The notes below the pieces were generated by a model. It had not been told where the DNA came from, did no database searches, and saw nothing but the letters and a program-made list of their open reading frames with translations. The position numbers were made by a program, and so were the translations under genes. DNA of 64,000 nucleotides from Tetracentron sinense (taxonomy: Eukaryota > Streptophyta > Magnoliopsida > Trochodendrales > Trochodendraceae): positions 15,068,938-15,132,937 of the forward strand of contig CM026574.1 in NCBI GenBank assembly GCA_015143295.1. The letters run 5' to 3'. Positions 23,884-36,006 of the stretch are shown piece after piece (the first letter of the stretch is position 1; every line of letters begins with the position of its first letter).

Positions 23884-26221
23884 CCAAATCTTACCTTGAC
23901 CAAAATAGGATCTTGGGTCGCCACATTTCTTTAACTTGCTTAAAATCTCATGACATCCAATACATACTACACGAGTCTCTAAAAAAAATGAGAGTAATAA
24001 AATTCGATTTAAACCAAACCATCCTGTATAAGTTTAGGGTCAACATAAACATAACCCACTAAGATCAAAGTACTTCAACAACTTATAAAACTCCGATGCA
24101 ACATCAAAAATATAACTGAAACCAAGGTATCATAAGTCTATTACATCCCTAAAAAAAACTGAAACAAACACCTACTAGTAAGGAAAGCTATCTAGATCTC
24201 TAACTCCCTCAGAGAAAAGGTCGTCTTCCTCCTCAACGCCGTAGGTCTCCTCAACCCATGGCTCAACCACCAACTCTGGCTCCACACTTGAAAAGACAAC
24301 AGTCTGACTGAGTACAAAAGCATTCGGTGTATATAAAATCCAACCAACAACATAGTATACCTGCACTTAGTTAGAACCATAACCAATAGCATAATAACAT
24401 AATCAGAGTGCGGAAGAACATGTGCTCATATACATCATATCATCACCTTGACTTGTGTACTTGTGAGAACCTTAGACTTAGAAGACAACATACTTATGAG
24501 ATGCTTATGCTTATGAGACCACATGCTTGTGAAATGCTTATGCTTATATACTTATTCAGATCATACACTTATTCAGATTCCTCATTGGGCTTATTCAGAA
24601 CATCAGGCATATGCAATGCTTATGTTTATGAGTCTTGAGCAGCTTATTCAGAACATGCACTTATTCAGATCCCTCATTGGGCTTATTCAGAATATCAGGG
24701 GTATGCAATGCTTATGCTAGTGGTCTACATGTGTGACTTGTGAGACTCTTACCTTAACATACACGTGCGTTTGTGCATAAGTGTCGCCATTAATCGTTTA
24801 GATTCTGATCTCCCACCATAGAAACTCCACTATGCTTTCACATACCATATAGTTAGAGAATTTCCGGTTTGAAAGATTTTCCTTTAAATTCTCACATTCC
24901 CGAATATCAATTACCATGCAAATAATTAAGCATAACTTAACAAGCATTCACATAGAAATACTTTATCATGATTCTTAGCATAATTCATAATCAATTTCCA
25001 ACAATTCTATAGAGTCCTATTAATACTTATCAACTCAAGCATTTCAACAAACACCTTGGGTATGTAATTTATGAATACATTGTCCTTTTCCATTTCCAAC
25101 ATTTCACTATACCATAATTCATCCATACAACCCAAACACAATCCACATCCATACATTCATCCCATCCTTCATAGTATTTTCCATCCTCCATACATTTCAT
25201 CCATATTATTAAACTACATTTCCATCTATAATACATTAATTCATATAATATTGGGAAATAACATATTTAATTTATATTTCTATCATTTCTATCATACTAA
25301 CATTCACAAAACATCATAATAGGGTTGATTTGGATAGTATATTGACCTTAGAGATCCTTCTATTTGATCCAAATCGCTCCCGAGAAGCTTTGAGGAAGAT
25401 CTCCAAGCTTTCCTTGCAATTTTCAAGCTATTTTCTTCTTCTCCCAGAAATTTCTCCCTTAAAACCCTAGGTTTCTTTTTCTCCCTTGCCAAATTAGGTT
25501 GGAAATGGTTTAGAACCTTAAAACACTTGAAATAGAACCCCTATTTATAGCCCCAAGGGTTAAAAACCCAAAAAACGCAACTTTTTAACAAAATCTAGGC
25601 GCGAGTGCGATCGATCGCACTTAGCCTCGAAAGAAAACTCCAAAAACTCACCTGAATGCGATCGATTGCACTTGCTTTGCGATAGATCGCAACTCTATTC
25701 CTCCACTTTGGTATTTTGACCATAAATTTTGACTCGATTATCGGATTTTGACTATTGAAATTGCGTTGGACTCGTATTGCAAAGGGGAAAATTTTTGTCT
25801 CTATTGGAAAAATCCTAATTCTGAGTTCTTAATGGTCTAAAAGGGCTCTAAATCTGACTGGTCTGGAATTTCAGTAGACAAAACATTGAAAAACTCACTT
25901 TTGACTTAGTTTAGACTCAAAATTTGGAAAAACATTAAACATGAACCTCGAAGAGGGTTCCAATACCTTTCTAATGGTTTAAAAATCACTCAATTCTGAT
26001 AAATGGTGACAAAACTAGAGCTTCCTAAAGTTGAGGGTATAGTAAGGCATCCCTCTCTTTACAACTTTGATTAAGCATTGATCACACTACACCAATTAGA
26101 TATAATTACATAAATATTAAAACATCACAAAGACTATTGTACTCATAATACTTGCATTAAGGGCATGAAAAAGATTCAGGTCTCTACATTTGCATTGCTT
26201 GGGTGCTTATTGTCATGTATG

Positions 26222-27681
26222 TGTTGGCCAGGTAATGACCCTAAAGGGCGGTGAATAGGGTATATGGCAAATTTAAAATTTATGAACTACAAGTTCAAGA
26301 TGCGGAATAAATCAAATATGCAACAAGAAAAATTAATAGAAATATTGTAAGAGAAAGAGAGAAGAGATAAGGAGAGTGCAAACTCAGAATTTGTTCACGA
26401 GGTTCAGCAAACCAGCCTATTCCCCGCCTCAGCTTCCAGCTAGAGGATTCACCATGATTCCTTAATTGCATAGGCTCCTTCACAGGTGGAGTCCAAACCT
26501 TTATAATCTCTCTCATAGGTCGAGATATTACATTTACAAGCTCTTCTCTAGGCTGAGCTGAAACCTTTCAAGAGCACTACCCTCTCTTGATAAGACTGAA
26601 GCGACAACTTCAGTGCATGAATCCTAGATTCTTGACTGACCTCAATAAATGAGTTTGGATTGAAAAATCCGAATTAAAAGCTCCTTGAATGAGCTGGATA
26701 AGAGTGAAATACAAACTCTAATAAAGTCTCTCGAAAGAAATTGGAGTTGAATGAGCTCAAGAGAGATTTTGAGGATTTTCTAAGAGTGTGAGTGAGTGAG
26801 AATCAAAAGCAATGAATGAGTAATCAATAGAAGTTATTGTTGTGATCAAGAGTTGTTATTAGTTCATAAATGAACTCATTTTATAGCATTTGATCCAATA
26901 ATGCCGTTGGAGAAACATTAAATGCTCTTTGATCAGTTTCAGACAAGATTTCATCGACGAAGTGGGGTTTCCACTAGAATTCGTCGCCGAGTACAAAAGA
27001 CAAAATTAAAATTTGAAAAACCCTGACATGACTTCGTCACCGAATTCAATCTATCCTGAGAATTCGTCGGCAAATTCAAAAGAAAGAATGATATTTCAAA
27101 AACACTGTCATGAGTTCGTCGCCGAATTTAGTCTATCCTGAGAATTCGTCGACGAATTTAGAGCAAAAATCCTAAATTCTGTTTTGGATTAGACCAAAGA
27201 GATGAGATTGATTTCCTAGGTCAATTAGCTTTTTTTTAGCATTATTCTATGATCCTTTAGGGCCTTAGAATGATTTCCAAAAAGTGTCCTATGCTCTTAT
27301 GGTCAATCTATGATTCTTGAGCTTTTCAACTTATGCTATTGAGGACTTCTTACATAAGTCCTATGCACTCTCAATAAAAAAAAAACAATTGAAACTACTT
27401 GAGAGTTGTTCTTGGCTTGTCTTGGGTCTAGTGATTTGTCTTGACTTCAATGGACCCGACTTGGACTATGGTCTTATCTTGGATCTTCAACTTGTATGCA
27501 ATGAGTTGAACTTCCTCTTGGGTATTTTCCATCATTTTTCATGATTGGAGTGCTATCAACTGTATATTCTGAAATGTTCAAGCACTTAAAACAAAATTAT
27601 TAGTACCAAATATTTCATTTCATTATTATGTTATTATCAAAATTATTAGAGGTACCTATGGTTGTAACCCTGAGGCTAACA
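26222..27681 (-). repeat. 3' LTR of the SIRE-type element
   Basis: 1460 bp. Contains six 12-bp palindromes of TTCGTCGNCGAA type starting at 26950, 26980, 27033, 27063, 27115 and 27145, spaced 30/53/30/52/30. TATA-like TATAAAA (minus) lies at about 26879-26885. It lacks a ~31-bp segment present in the partner (about 36720-36750). Confidence 0.92.
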
Positions 27682-28253
27682 ATCTTCTCCTTTTTGATGA
27701 TGACATAACAATGTAATGAAATGAGGTTAAGCTCCCCCTCACAACATGCTTTTTATAAAAAACTTTGAGGTAAGCTCCCCCTAAACATATGCATTTTAAA
27801 ATAATACACACAATTGTTACTTGAATGCATATTTTAGATGGATTAAAAGACATATCACAATGTTTTAATACCAAGAGAAGTTCCACAAAGATAAGTATTA
27901 AACTTTATTTCTATTCACAACAAATTGGATCAAGACATATTAATCAAGGATAAAGGGTTGATCAAATTGAATTGTGAATCAAGAGAAGTTCCATGAATTT
28001 AAATAAGATATTAATTTTGAACAACCAAGAGAAATTCCATAAATTTAGATAAACAAAGAGCATTTTTGAATATACTACCAAAGATGCAAAAAGAAAAGTT
28101 GGATTTCATTCATTCAATCAAAAATGTATACAAGAGTCAAGAATTTCAATTAATCAAAAATGTATACAGGAGCCAAGAATTTCAATTTCATTACATTCTA
28201 TTTTTCTCCCCCTATGGCATTATCAAAAAAAGAGAAAACATCCAAAAAGAAGG

Positions 28254-30618
28254 TTACATGCCATCCTTCTTTTGTTTCTTGATAAGGTCTGCAACTTTGG
28301 TGTAGATGTCCTCAGGAGGGTCTTCATCTTCTTTGTCTTGATCAGCTGCATCTTCATCTGAAGAAGGAAGGGATATGATTGGATAACCATTGGATTTACC
28401 CTTGGAAGGGGTTGCTTTGGGCTTTATGGGCTCCTTGCCCTTGGATTTGGAAGGTGTAGCTTGAGAAGGAGGGGATTGAGAAGAAGAGGCTCTAGTAGCC
28501 AAGCTGACTAGGAAGTGGTTGATCTTCTTTAGCTCATCAGTGGCTCTCAAAATGATGGAGGCTGACACTGAATCATGCTCAGCCATATCCAGTAGGAGCT
28601 TGCCTTGAGTCTTCAATTGAAGAGTAGAGGAATCCACTTGGCCTTGGATCACACTTGTTACTTTCCCCATCTTCATAAATTCTTCCATTTGATCTCCCTC
28701 CAATCTCTGAAGAAGGGATGTGACACTGTCAACTCTATTTTTGGTGACTGAAGAATCCATGTTAATAGTCCCCAAAACAGAATAGGTTGCATCAGCTCTC
28801 TCTTTTAGATCAGCATGGACAACAGCTAGAGATGCTTCAACAGATTCTGTCAAGGTCTGCACTTCCTTGGGGATGATGATCATCCCAATCTCAAGAGCTG
28901 AAAATCTGGTGGAAGTGGCTAACTAGAGGCTCTGGAAGCATTCCCTAGACTCTGACTAAATGGCAGCAATGCTTGCCCTGGTCTCAGCCATGAAGCAGAG
29001 TATGGAGGCTCTCATCTCCTCCTGAAAAGCCTACTGGCTCATCCTCATCTCTAGCTGAAAGTGCTCAAGACTGGAGGACATGGAGGCAATCTGCCCTACC
29101 ATGATGCTCAAATGCTCTTCTGATGCAGTTGGCCTACTGGGCACCTCATAAAACTGACCAGGGTCCTCAAAGTGAGGAGACACCTGTCTATGAGAGCTCT
29201 TTGGAACTTCTACAGCATCCACAAAATCTGACCAGTTAGGCATCTCATCCCTAGGGTGCTGCTCAGGGTCCTAAAAGCGGGAACTGACACCGTGATAGAA
29301 TCATTAAAGGACGGCGGAATAAAACTACGGCGGTTACCAACCGCAGTAATTTATTCATATAAGACAGCGGTTGTTATTAACCGCCGTTCATATCCGCCGC
29401 GATAGGAATCCCCGACAACTTATTCTTCGACGGGTCAACTTACTGTCGTGATACATTATAATGGCGGTAATTTTAGATAATACGGCGGTTTAGAACCTCC
29501 GTAAAAAAGCTCAAGTTTTGTAGTGTCTGCTAGGACTGAATCTGGCAGTTACTCAGCCTAGGGTTCCTCTTCTGGTGCTGAGTTTGGCTGCTGCTTAGGT
29601 TGTTGCTCTCCTGCTGGTGCTGCAGACAAGGAAGGGACAGAAGGAGTAGGAGCAGGAGTAGCGATGGATGGGGTAGATATAGGAGCTGAAGAACTGGAAG
29701 GAATGGTGGAGGACTGAGAGACAGAGGGTTTGGGAGTCCAAACCTTCTAGGTTTCATCCCAAATATAGCCCATTATTTGAATGGTTGCCTTGCTATATAT
29801 GGAGGAGTCATCAGGGGTTACAAAATCGGTTTGGGAAGAGAAATGGACATTGAAATGTCTAAAGATTTTAGTCAGGGCTTGACCGAAAGGAAGACACCCT
29901 GATTTTCTTTTGAAGGCATCCATACAGTGGACAATGATATAAGACAGATCTATGGGTGTGGAGGTCAAAATATACCACATAAGAAAGACATCAAAATATG
30001 TGAGATACTCTCTACCACCAGCTCTTGATACTAAATTATAGGTTATGATATAGTGGATGAGTCTAGATGTGAGGGTAAGGTCTTTAACCTTAGGTTGAAA
30101 GGGAGTGGTGAAATCTTGGCTAATGCACATCATTTTCAGTGCTTCTACCACATCAAATCCTTCATGTTTGGTCCACTGACCATTCACAAAGGTTTGAAGG
30201 GTACACTGAGAAATTTTAAGGATCGTGTGCAAGTTGTTGAGATGAAAAGAGATGTTTTTGCCTAAAACAAAAGATGTAATAAGAGATTCAGATTGATTAG
30301 AGTGAAAGTGAGTGCAGAATAGTCTAACTAACTCAGAGAACATAACTTCGTTGGATTCAAGGAAGGAGTCCCATTTAAAGGCAGAAAAAAAAGGGTTTTT
30401 ATAGGTTCAAGACCAAAGGCAAAGAGATTGAGAAAGTTAACAACTTTACCATATAAAGGGGAACGAGGCAAGAACTAATCTTTGAACAACTTCTCGTATT
30501 TTGGCTCTTTGAACTTCACTGGAACTGGCGCTGAGCCCGTAGCAAGTTCCTTCCCTTTTTCAGTTCTAGGTTTCTTCCTTGGCGGCTCTACTGAGGAATT
30601 CTTCATCCTTGGAGGCAT
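28254..30618 (-). pseudogene. SIRE-type third ORF (env-like / plant transposon protein domain), interrupted
   Basis: Minus strand. Starts with ATG at 30618 (MPPRMKNSSVEPPRKKPR), then FKEPKYEKLFKD, a stop, and in the same frame FLPRSPLYGKVVNFLNLF. The frame 30343-29747 is a helical domain (TLKISQCTL-like start, SRLIHYIITYNLVSRAGG, FGQALTKIFRHFNVHF), which I associate with the plant transposon protein domain found downstream of pol in SIRE elements. The C-terminal frame 28883-28254 is a coiled-coil-like region with a Ser/Lys/Pro-rich acidic tail (KKQKKDGM end). A CACTA fragment splits it at 29273-29525. Function unknown; older literature calls it env-like. Confidence 0.75.
29273..29525 (-). mobile_element. 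CACTA transposon end fragment inside the copia third ORF
   Basis: Read on the minus strand from 29525, it begins CACTACAAAACTTGAGC and continues with alternating ACCGCCGT/ACGGCGGT motifs. It matches the end at 59835 closely except for a deletion of roughly 130 bp. It stops abruptly at 29273 (CAGTTCCCGC), and no second inverted terminus is present. It is therefore a truncated end or a remnant of a deletion derivative. It interrupts a reading frame. Confidence 0.75.
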
Positions 30619-30736
30619 TCTCACACTATTTGGGATTGATTTGGAGTGATTTGAAAGGAAGTTTGCTGTAGGAGCAATGAAATAAGAGCTTGGAGGGAAA
30701 AAATTAGGTTTGAAAAATTTCGGATTTGGGGGTTTC

Positions 30737-30962
30737 TATTTATACCCACGACTCAATTCGTCGCCGAAATGAGTTTTAGCATAGAATTTGTCACCAAATT
30801 GAAGTCAGGAAACCTACTATTTTATTTTCGGATGGACTTCGTCGACGAAATGGATGGATCATCCAGATTCATCGTCGAAATGGGTACAGAAGATATTCTG
30901 TTTTTAAACTTACCCATTGATTTGTCGCCGAAATCAAAGTTCAGATTGAATTCGTCGCCGAT
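30737..30962 (-). promoter_or_regulatory. Putative internal promoter of the SIRE third ORF: palindrome array and TATA box
   Basis: On the minus strand, TATAAATA lies at 30744-30737, about 120 bp before the ATG at 30618. Immediately upstream are six 12-bp palindromes of TTCGTCGNCGAA type starting at 30757, 30787, 30838 (perfect), 30868, 30921 and 30951, spaced 30/51/30/53/30. The same motif and spacing occur in both LTRs upstream of their TATA boxes. The array and TATA are seen; the promoter role is inferred. Confidence 0.55.
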
Positions 30963-31237
30963 TTCAGTTCTGAATTTAAAGAAATGATTTCTTTTAGATT
31001 TTTCGACTATTTTTCCTGAAACCATTGGTTCATTAAAGCATCCAAAAACATCATAAGGCATTCAAATCAATATCAAATCAAGATTAAACAGTTTATAACA
31101 CATTGATTCATAAATTTTCAATTTTTGACCACTTTTGTTCATGATTAAATTAGCTCACTAAGACTAGCCATACCCATTTATCTTCTCAAAGCACTAAACC
31201 TATCAGATTGAAGTGGTTTGCTAAAAATATCAGCAAG

Positions 31238-31804
31238 CTAATTAATTGTATCCGCAAACTCTAATATAACATTTCCATTTTGCACATGATCTCTAATAAA
31301 ATGATATCTTATCTCTATGTGTTTAGTTCTTGAATGTTGAATGAAATTTTTAGTCATACAAATTGCACTTGTATTATCACACTTAATAGGAATTTTAGTA
31401 TAGATAAGTTTAAAGTCTTCTAGTTGTTGCTTCATGTACAAAGTTTGAGCACCGCAAAGTCCAGTTGCCATATACTCAGCTTCAGCTGTGGATAATGCCA
31501 CTGAATTTTGTTTCTTACTAAACCATGAAACAAGAAAATGTTTTAAAAAGTGACAAGTTTCACTAGTGTTTTTTCTATCCACTTTACGTCCAGCAAAGTC
31601 TGTATCTGAATAGCTTATTAAGTTTAGATTTGTGTCTTTAGGATACCATAAGCTTAAATCAATTGTTCCAAACAAGTATCTAAAAATTCTTTTTATAGCA
31701 ATTAAGTGAGATTCTTTTGGACATGATTGAAATCTTGCACAAATACAAACACTGAACATAATGTCAAGTTTACTTGCAATGAGATACAAAAGACTTCCAA
31801 TCAT
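31238..31804 (-). pseudogene. Copia RNase H region
   Basis: Minus-strand frame: MIGSLLYLIASKLDIMFSV, then YSDTDFAGRKVDRKNTS (first Asp), SVALSTAEAEYMA (Glu) and KCDNTSAICMTKN (Asp). These are the conserved copia RNase H blocks with the acidic residues in place. It is separated from RT by a frame break at about 31805-31830, and LYYLTASRPDI-type motif residues have drifted. Confidence 0.88.
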
Positions 31805-31828
31805 ACATCTCTAAAGTTTTTCATCAAT

Positions 31829-32900
31829 TCATTTTTCATCCTTATCAAGTTTGGTTGATGGACTCATAGGTGTATCCATTACTTTGGTATTTTCCATTCC
31901 AAACTTTTTAAGTAATTCTTTAGTATATTTAGCTTGATTAACAAATGTTCCTTGTTTGATTTGCTTAATTTGAAGTCCTAAAAAGAATGTTAGTTCACCC
32001 ATCATGCTCATTTCAAATTTTTTTTTGCATTGTTTTAGCAAACATTTTACAAAGAGATTCATTTGTTGATCCAAATATGATGTCATCTACATAGATTTGA
32101 ATTATTAGCATATCATCATTTTTGGTCATTATGAATAAAGTTGTGTCGATTTTATCTCTTGTGAATCTATTATCAATTAAGAAACTACTTAGTCTATCAT
32201 ACCAAGCTCTTGGAGCTTGCTTTAATCCATATAGGGTTTTGGTTAACTTAAATACATGATTTGAGAATTTATGATTTTCAAAACAAGGTAGTTGATTCAC
32301 ATATACTTCTTTATTAATATATCCATTAAGAAATGCACTATTTACATCCATTTGGAATAATTTAAATTCTTTATGACTAGCAAATGCAAGTAGTATTCTT
32401 ATAACTTTTAGTCTAGCAACCGGGACAAATGTTTCATCATAGTCTATGCATTCTTCTTGGTTGTAACCTTGAGCTACTAGTCTTGCTTTATTTTTAATTA
32501 CATTTCTATTTTCATCATTTTTATTTCTAAAGACCTATTTTGTACAAATTATTGATTTGTCATTTGGTCTAGGCACTAGATCTCAAACTTGGTTTCTATC
32601 AAATTGATTTAATTCTTCTTGCATAGCAATGCCCTAAGATTCATCTTCAATAGCTTCTAAGACATTTTTAGGTTCAATTTGACTTAGGAATGCAATGTTC
32701 ATTAGATTTCTTCTTGTTCTAACAATTTGTTCATATTTCCAAGATTAGATATTTATGATGATCTTTTATTAATTTCTAAGCTTTAGGAAGTTAATAGGAT
32801 TCTTCATCTTCATTTTCTTCCTTATTTTCTATTTCAATGGATTTATCATTTGAATTTTTATTTTCTTAATCATCTTTATTTTCTTTATTAATTTTTAAGT
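31829..32900 (-). pseudogene. Copia reverse transcriptase, broken
   Basis: MDVNSAFLNGYINKEVYV, LYGLKQAPRAWYDRLSSFL and IYVDDIIFGSTN give the classical copia RT blocks with an intact YVDD box (minus strand, about 32070-32085). The frame is then broken at about 32030 and resumes with MMGELTFFLGLQIKQ. The upstream part (32400-32900) is recognisable but stop-filled. Not able to make a single enzyme. Confidence 0.88.
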
Positions 32901-33069
32901 TTGATATTTCTTTTGGAAGATTTTCAATTTCATCAATATCATCACTATTAGAAGTTTTGTTAAATGGATTTGATTCATCAAATACCACATGGATTGATTA
33001 TTTAACAACCAAAGATTTCTTATTAAATACTCTATAAGCTTTGCTATTTGTAGAATATCCTAAGAAGAT

Positions 33070-34217
33070 TCATTCCACAGATTTTGCATCAAATTTCTTA
33101 AGTTGTTGTTTATCATTAAGTATAAAGCACTTACATCCAAATACCTTAAAATAACTTATATTAGGAATTCTTCCATTCCAAAGCTCATAGAGAGTTTTAT
33201 TTAACTTATTTCTTATGACAATTCTGTTAATTACATAACATGAAGTATTAATGGCTTCAGCCAAAAAATAATTAGGTAGTTTATTTTCATTTAGTATAGT
33301 TCTAGCCATTTTTTGAAGAGATCTATTCTTTCTTTCTACTACACCATTTTGTTGTGGAGTTCTAAGAGCTGAAAAATTATGGTTAAAGCCATTTTCATCA
33401 CAAAATGATTCAAGTTCTTTATTTTTGAACTCTCCTCCTCTATCATATCTTATGTTATTAATAGAATAACCTTTTTCATTTTGAACTCTTTTACAAAACT
33501 TTTTAAATAGAGAAGGTACTTAATTTTTATGAGAAAGAAATAGTACTCAAAAGTACCTTGAAAAATCATCAACAATTACAAAAGCATAAGTTTTTCCAGC
33601 TAGGCTAGCTACTTCATTTGGACCAAAAAGATCCATATGCAAAAGTTCTAAAGGCCTAGTGGTAGAAATCATTTTCTTAGATTTGAATGAAGATTTTATT
33701 TGTTTTTCATGTTGGCAAGCAACACAGATTTTGTCTTTAATAAATTTAGTTTTAGGTAATCCTTTAACTAATTCATTTTTAGAAGTTTAGACAAAAGATC
33801 CATACTAACTTGTCCTAGTCTTCTATGCCATAACCAACTAGCTTCATCTATAGTAGAAAAACATATCATATTTTGAGATTTTAGTTCATCAAAATCTAAG
33901 GTGTAAACATTCTCATTTCTATGTACTACAAACAAAGTGTTCAGATTATCTTTGTCCTTAATCATGCAAATATTTGATTTAAATGAAACATTTAATCCCT
34001 TATCACAAAGTTGACTAATACTAATGAGATTATGTTTAAGACCATTAACAAGCAATACATTTTCAATAAAAACAGATTTATTCTTTCCAATATTACCAAT
34101 GCCAATGATCTTCCCTTTAGCATTGTCTCCAAAAGTCACATGACCACCATCCTTTGGAGTGAGTGATGCAAACAACTTCTTGTTCCTAGTCATATGTGTT
34201 GAGCATCCACTGTCCAA
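33070..34217 (-). pseudogene. Copia protease and integrase, broken
   Basis: Protease on frame 34217-33768 starts MDSGCSTHMTRNKKLF (DSG active site), followed by the GNIGKNKSVFIENVLLV and WLWHRRLGQVSMDLLSKL blocks; the latter begins the integrase zinc region. Stops and a frameshift follow at about 33540-33770. The core end reads MARTILNENKLPNYFLAEA and FKVFGCKCFILND. The Asp/Asp/Glu core between them is recognisable only in pieces. Gag and protease are out of frame at about 34220. Confidence 0.85.
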
Positions 34218-35946
34218 GAACCATGTTGTCTTGGAAGTTCTTGACTTGAAGCATACCTACACAACCAATTCAAGTAACTCCAAGATATTTTCCCCCCGAT
34301 ACCCAAACTGTTTTGGATGGAACCCAAATTGATTTGGGTTTTGATTTGTGATATCATTCTTGGTCCTTTATGGTCAGTTTTTGAAAGAGAAGATGTTCCT
34401 TTTGGAACCCAGACTTTTCTAATTATCTTACCATTATAGAATGAAGTAGAAGGTGGAGTTTGGTTACTACTTAATTTTGTAAAGAAGTTTTGATAATCTT
34501 TTTGTTTTGAAAATGTATTATAACCAAGTCCAACTTTGTTAAAAACACATCTCTGTTGTCCTAAGAGTCTTTCTAGGTTCTTTTGACCATTTGTGAATGT
34601 GAGGATGGTATTAGTCAAGTCTTTGACTTTTGCTTTTAACTCATCACATTCACAAGATGAGTCATGAGGAGAATCTTGAATTTCATTTAATTTCTTACTA
34701 AATTCCTCATTCTGAATCATCGACATACTCTTTTCTTTTTGCAGAATTTCACATGAATGTGTGAGAGTGTGAATTTCCTTTTTAAGAGATCTATTTAATT
34801 TAGCTATTCTACCAAATTCAGTATACAGTTCATCAAATACGTCTTTTATTTCATCATATGAAAGGGAATCATTTGGGGAAGAAGTTACCTCATCCTTATT
34901 TGCCATGAGGCACAAGTTTACCACCTCTTCATCACTTGAATCTTCTGACTTGCTTCTCTCTGAGTCATCTGAAGTAGCCATCATAGCCTTTTTCTTGAAT
35001 CTTTGACTCTTCTTGAGTTGAGGGTAATCAATCCTTATGTGGCCTAGCTTCTTGCATTCATAGCAAGTGAGAGGTTCATTCTTGCTTGATTTAGCCTTGT
35101 TTATCTCTTTTGAGAACTCCTTGTATGATCTTTTTTTGAAGTTCTTCTTATGCTTGCGAAACCTCTTGAACCTTCTAGCCATCAAGGCTATGTCTTCATC
35201 ATCACTACTGGATTCCTCATTACTATCTTCAACTTGAGTAGTCTTGAGGGCCAGCCCTTTCTTGGCTCTTGGTTCATTAGGCAGCTGATCCTTCATTATG
35301 ACTTCATGAGTCATGAGAAAAGCCAACAACTCATCCATAGGCAGCTTGGTGAGATCCTTAGCTTCTTGGATTGCTGTAACTTTTGGAGTCCATTCTTTGG
35401 GTAGTGATCTCAGAATATTTCACACATTTTCTGCATTTGAATACACTTTACCCAGAGATTTTAGACAATTTAAAATGTTAGTAAATCTGGTGAATATTTC
35501 ACCATTAGATTCTTCTTTTTCCATTTTAAATAATTCATACTTGTGAACAAGCGTGCTAATCTTCTCTTCTTAACCTGATTAGTCTCTTCATAGGTGACTT
35601 TCAGTTTATCCCAGATTTCTTTAGCAGAGTCATATCCGGAAACTCTATTAAATTCCTGAGGGCTTAAAGCACAGTAGAGGTTGCTAATTGCTTTAGCATT
35701 GATTTGAATGAGTTTAATGTCAACATCATTCCACTCTTTCTCTACCTTAGGGATTCTAATATCATCCACAAGTTTTGTGGGAAGATGGGGGCCATTGACT
35801 ATTACTCTCAAACATTCATAATCTAGAGTTTGGATGTAATACATCATTCTGGTTTTTCAATAGTTATAATTTTCTCCATTAAACAATGGAGGTCTAGTGG
35901 TGGACTGTCCTTCTCCTAGGCTTGTTGCAAAAATGTTGTTTGCCAT
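34190..35946 (-). pseudogene. Copia gag (SIRE type) with damaged zinc knuckle
   Basis: Start MANNIFATSLGEGQSTTRPP at 35946, then NGENYNY followed by a stop where Trp is expected (TGG to TGA). The gag core continues on 35847-35470 (SGYDSAKEIWDKLKVTYE). Frame 35338-34190 carries an acidic Ser-rich linker, the zinc knuckle CYECKKLGHIRIDYP (last Cys replaced by Tyr) and a long coiled-coil tail (LNRSLKKEIHTL). The length and acidic/coiled architecture fit SIRE gag. Breaks occur at about 35870, 35500 and 35370. Confidence 0.87.
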
Positions 35947-35991
35947 ATTAAAATCGATTACTCAGATTTTTTAGATCTATTTAGAGTATTA

Positions 35992-36004
35992 GGCTTTGAT
36001 ACCA
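35992..36004 (-). other. Primer-binding site of the copia element
   Basis: Minus strand TGGTATCAAAGCC, two bases inside the 5' LTR edge, complementary to the initiator tRNA-Met 3' end with one mismatch. Confidence 0.85.
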
Positions 36005-36006
36005 AT

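Larger units (their letters stand above)
14452..26188 (-). mobile_element. Ty3/gypsy chromovirus (Tekay/Del type), degraded, with nested solo LTR
   Basis: A full-length element in minus orientation. LTRs start TGTAACGACCCC and end TCTCTACA. The 5-bp duplication TTTGC flanks it (14447-14451 and 26189-26193). The 3' LTR is 14452-16674; the 5' LTR is 21493-21507 plus 23884-26188, split by a foreign solo LTR. The primer-binding site is TGGTATCAGAATCCATGG (minus strand, 21471-21488), complementary to initiator tRNA-Met. The polypurine tract AAGGAGGAGGA abuts the 3' LTR. Order gag, protease, RT, RNase H, integrase, chromodomain-like tail fits Tekay/Del. All domains carry stops or frameshifts, so it is non-autonomous. 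Confidence 0.92.
21493..26188 (-). repeat. 5' LTR of the gypsy element, split by a solo LTR
   Basis: The LTR is 21493-21507 plus 23884-26188, about 2.3 kb after removing the insertion and one target copy. Rejoined, its end reads TGTAACGACCCCAAATCTTA, nearly identical to the 3' LTR. CGATCGATCG-type palindromes recur at 25606-25690, upstream (minus strand) of a TATTTATAG-containing promoter near 25540-25550. Confidence 0.88.

Noticed and set aside
28254..30343. Minus-strand ORFs of 198-209 residues as host genes
   Set aside because: They lie between RNase H and the 3' LTR of the SIRE-type element and form its third ORF.
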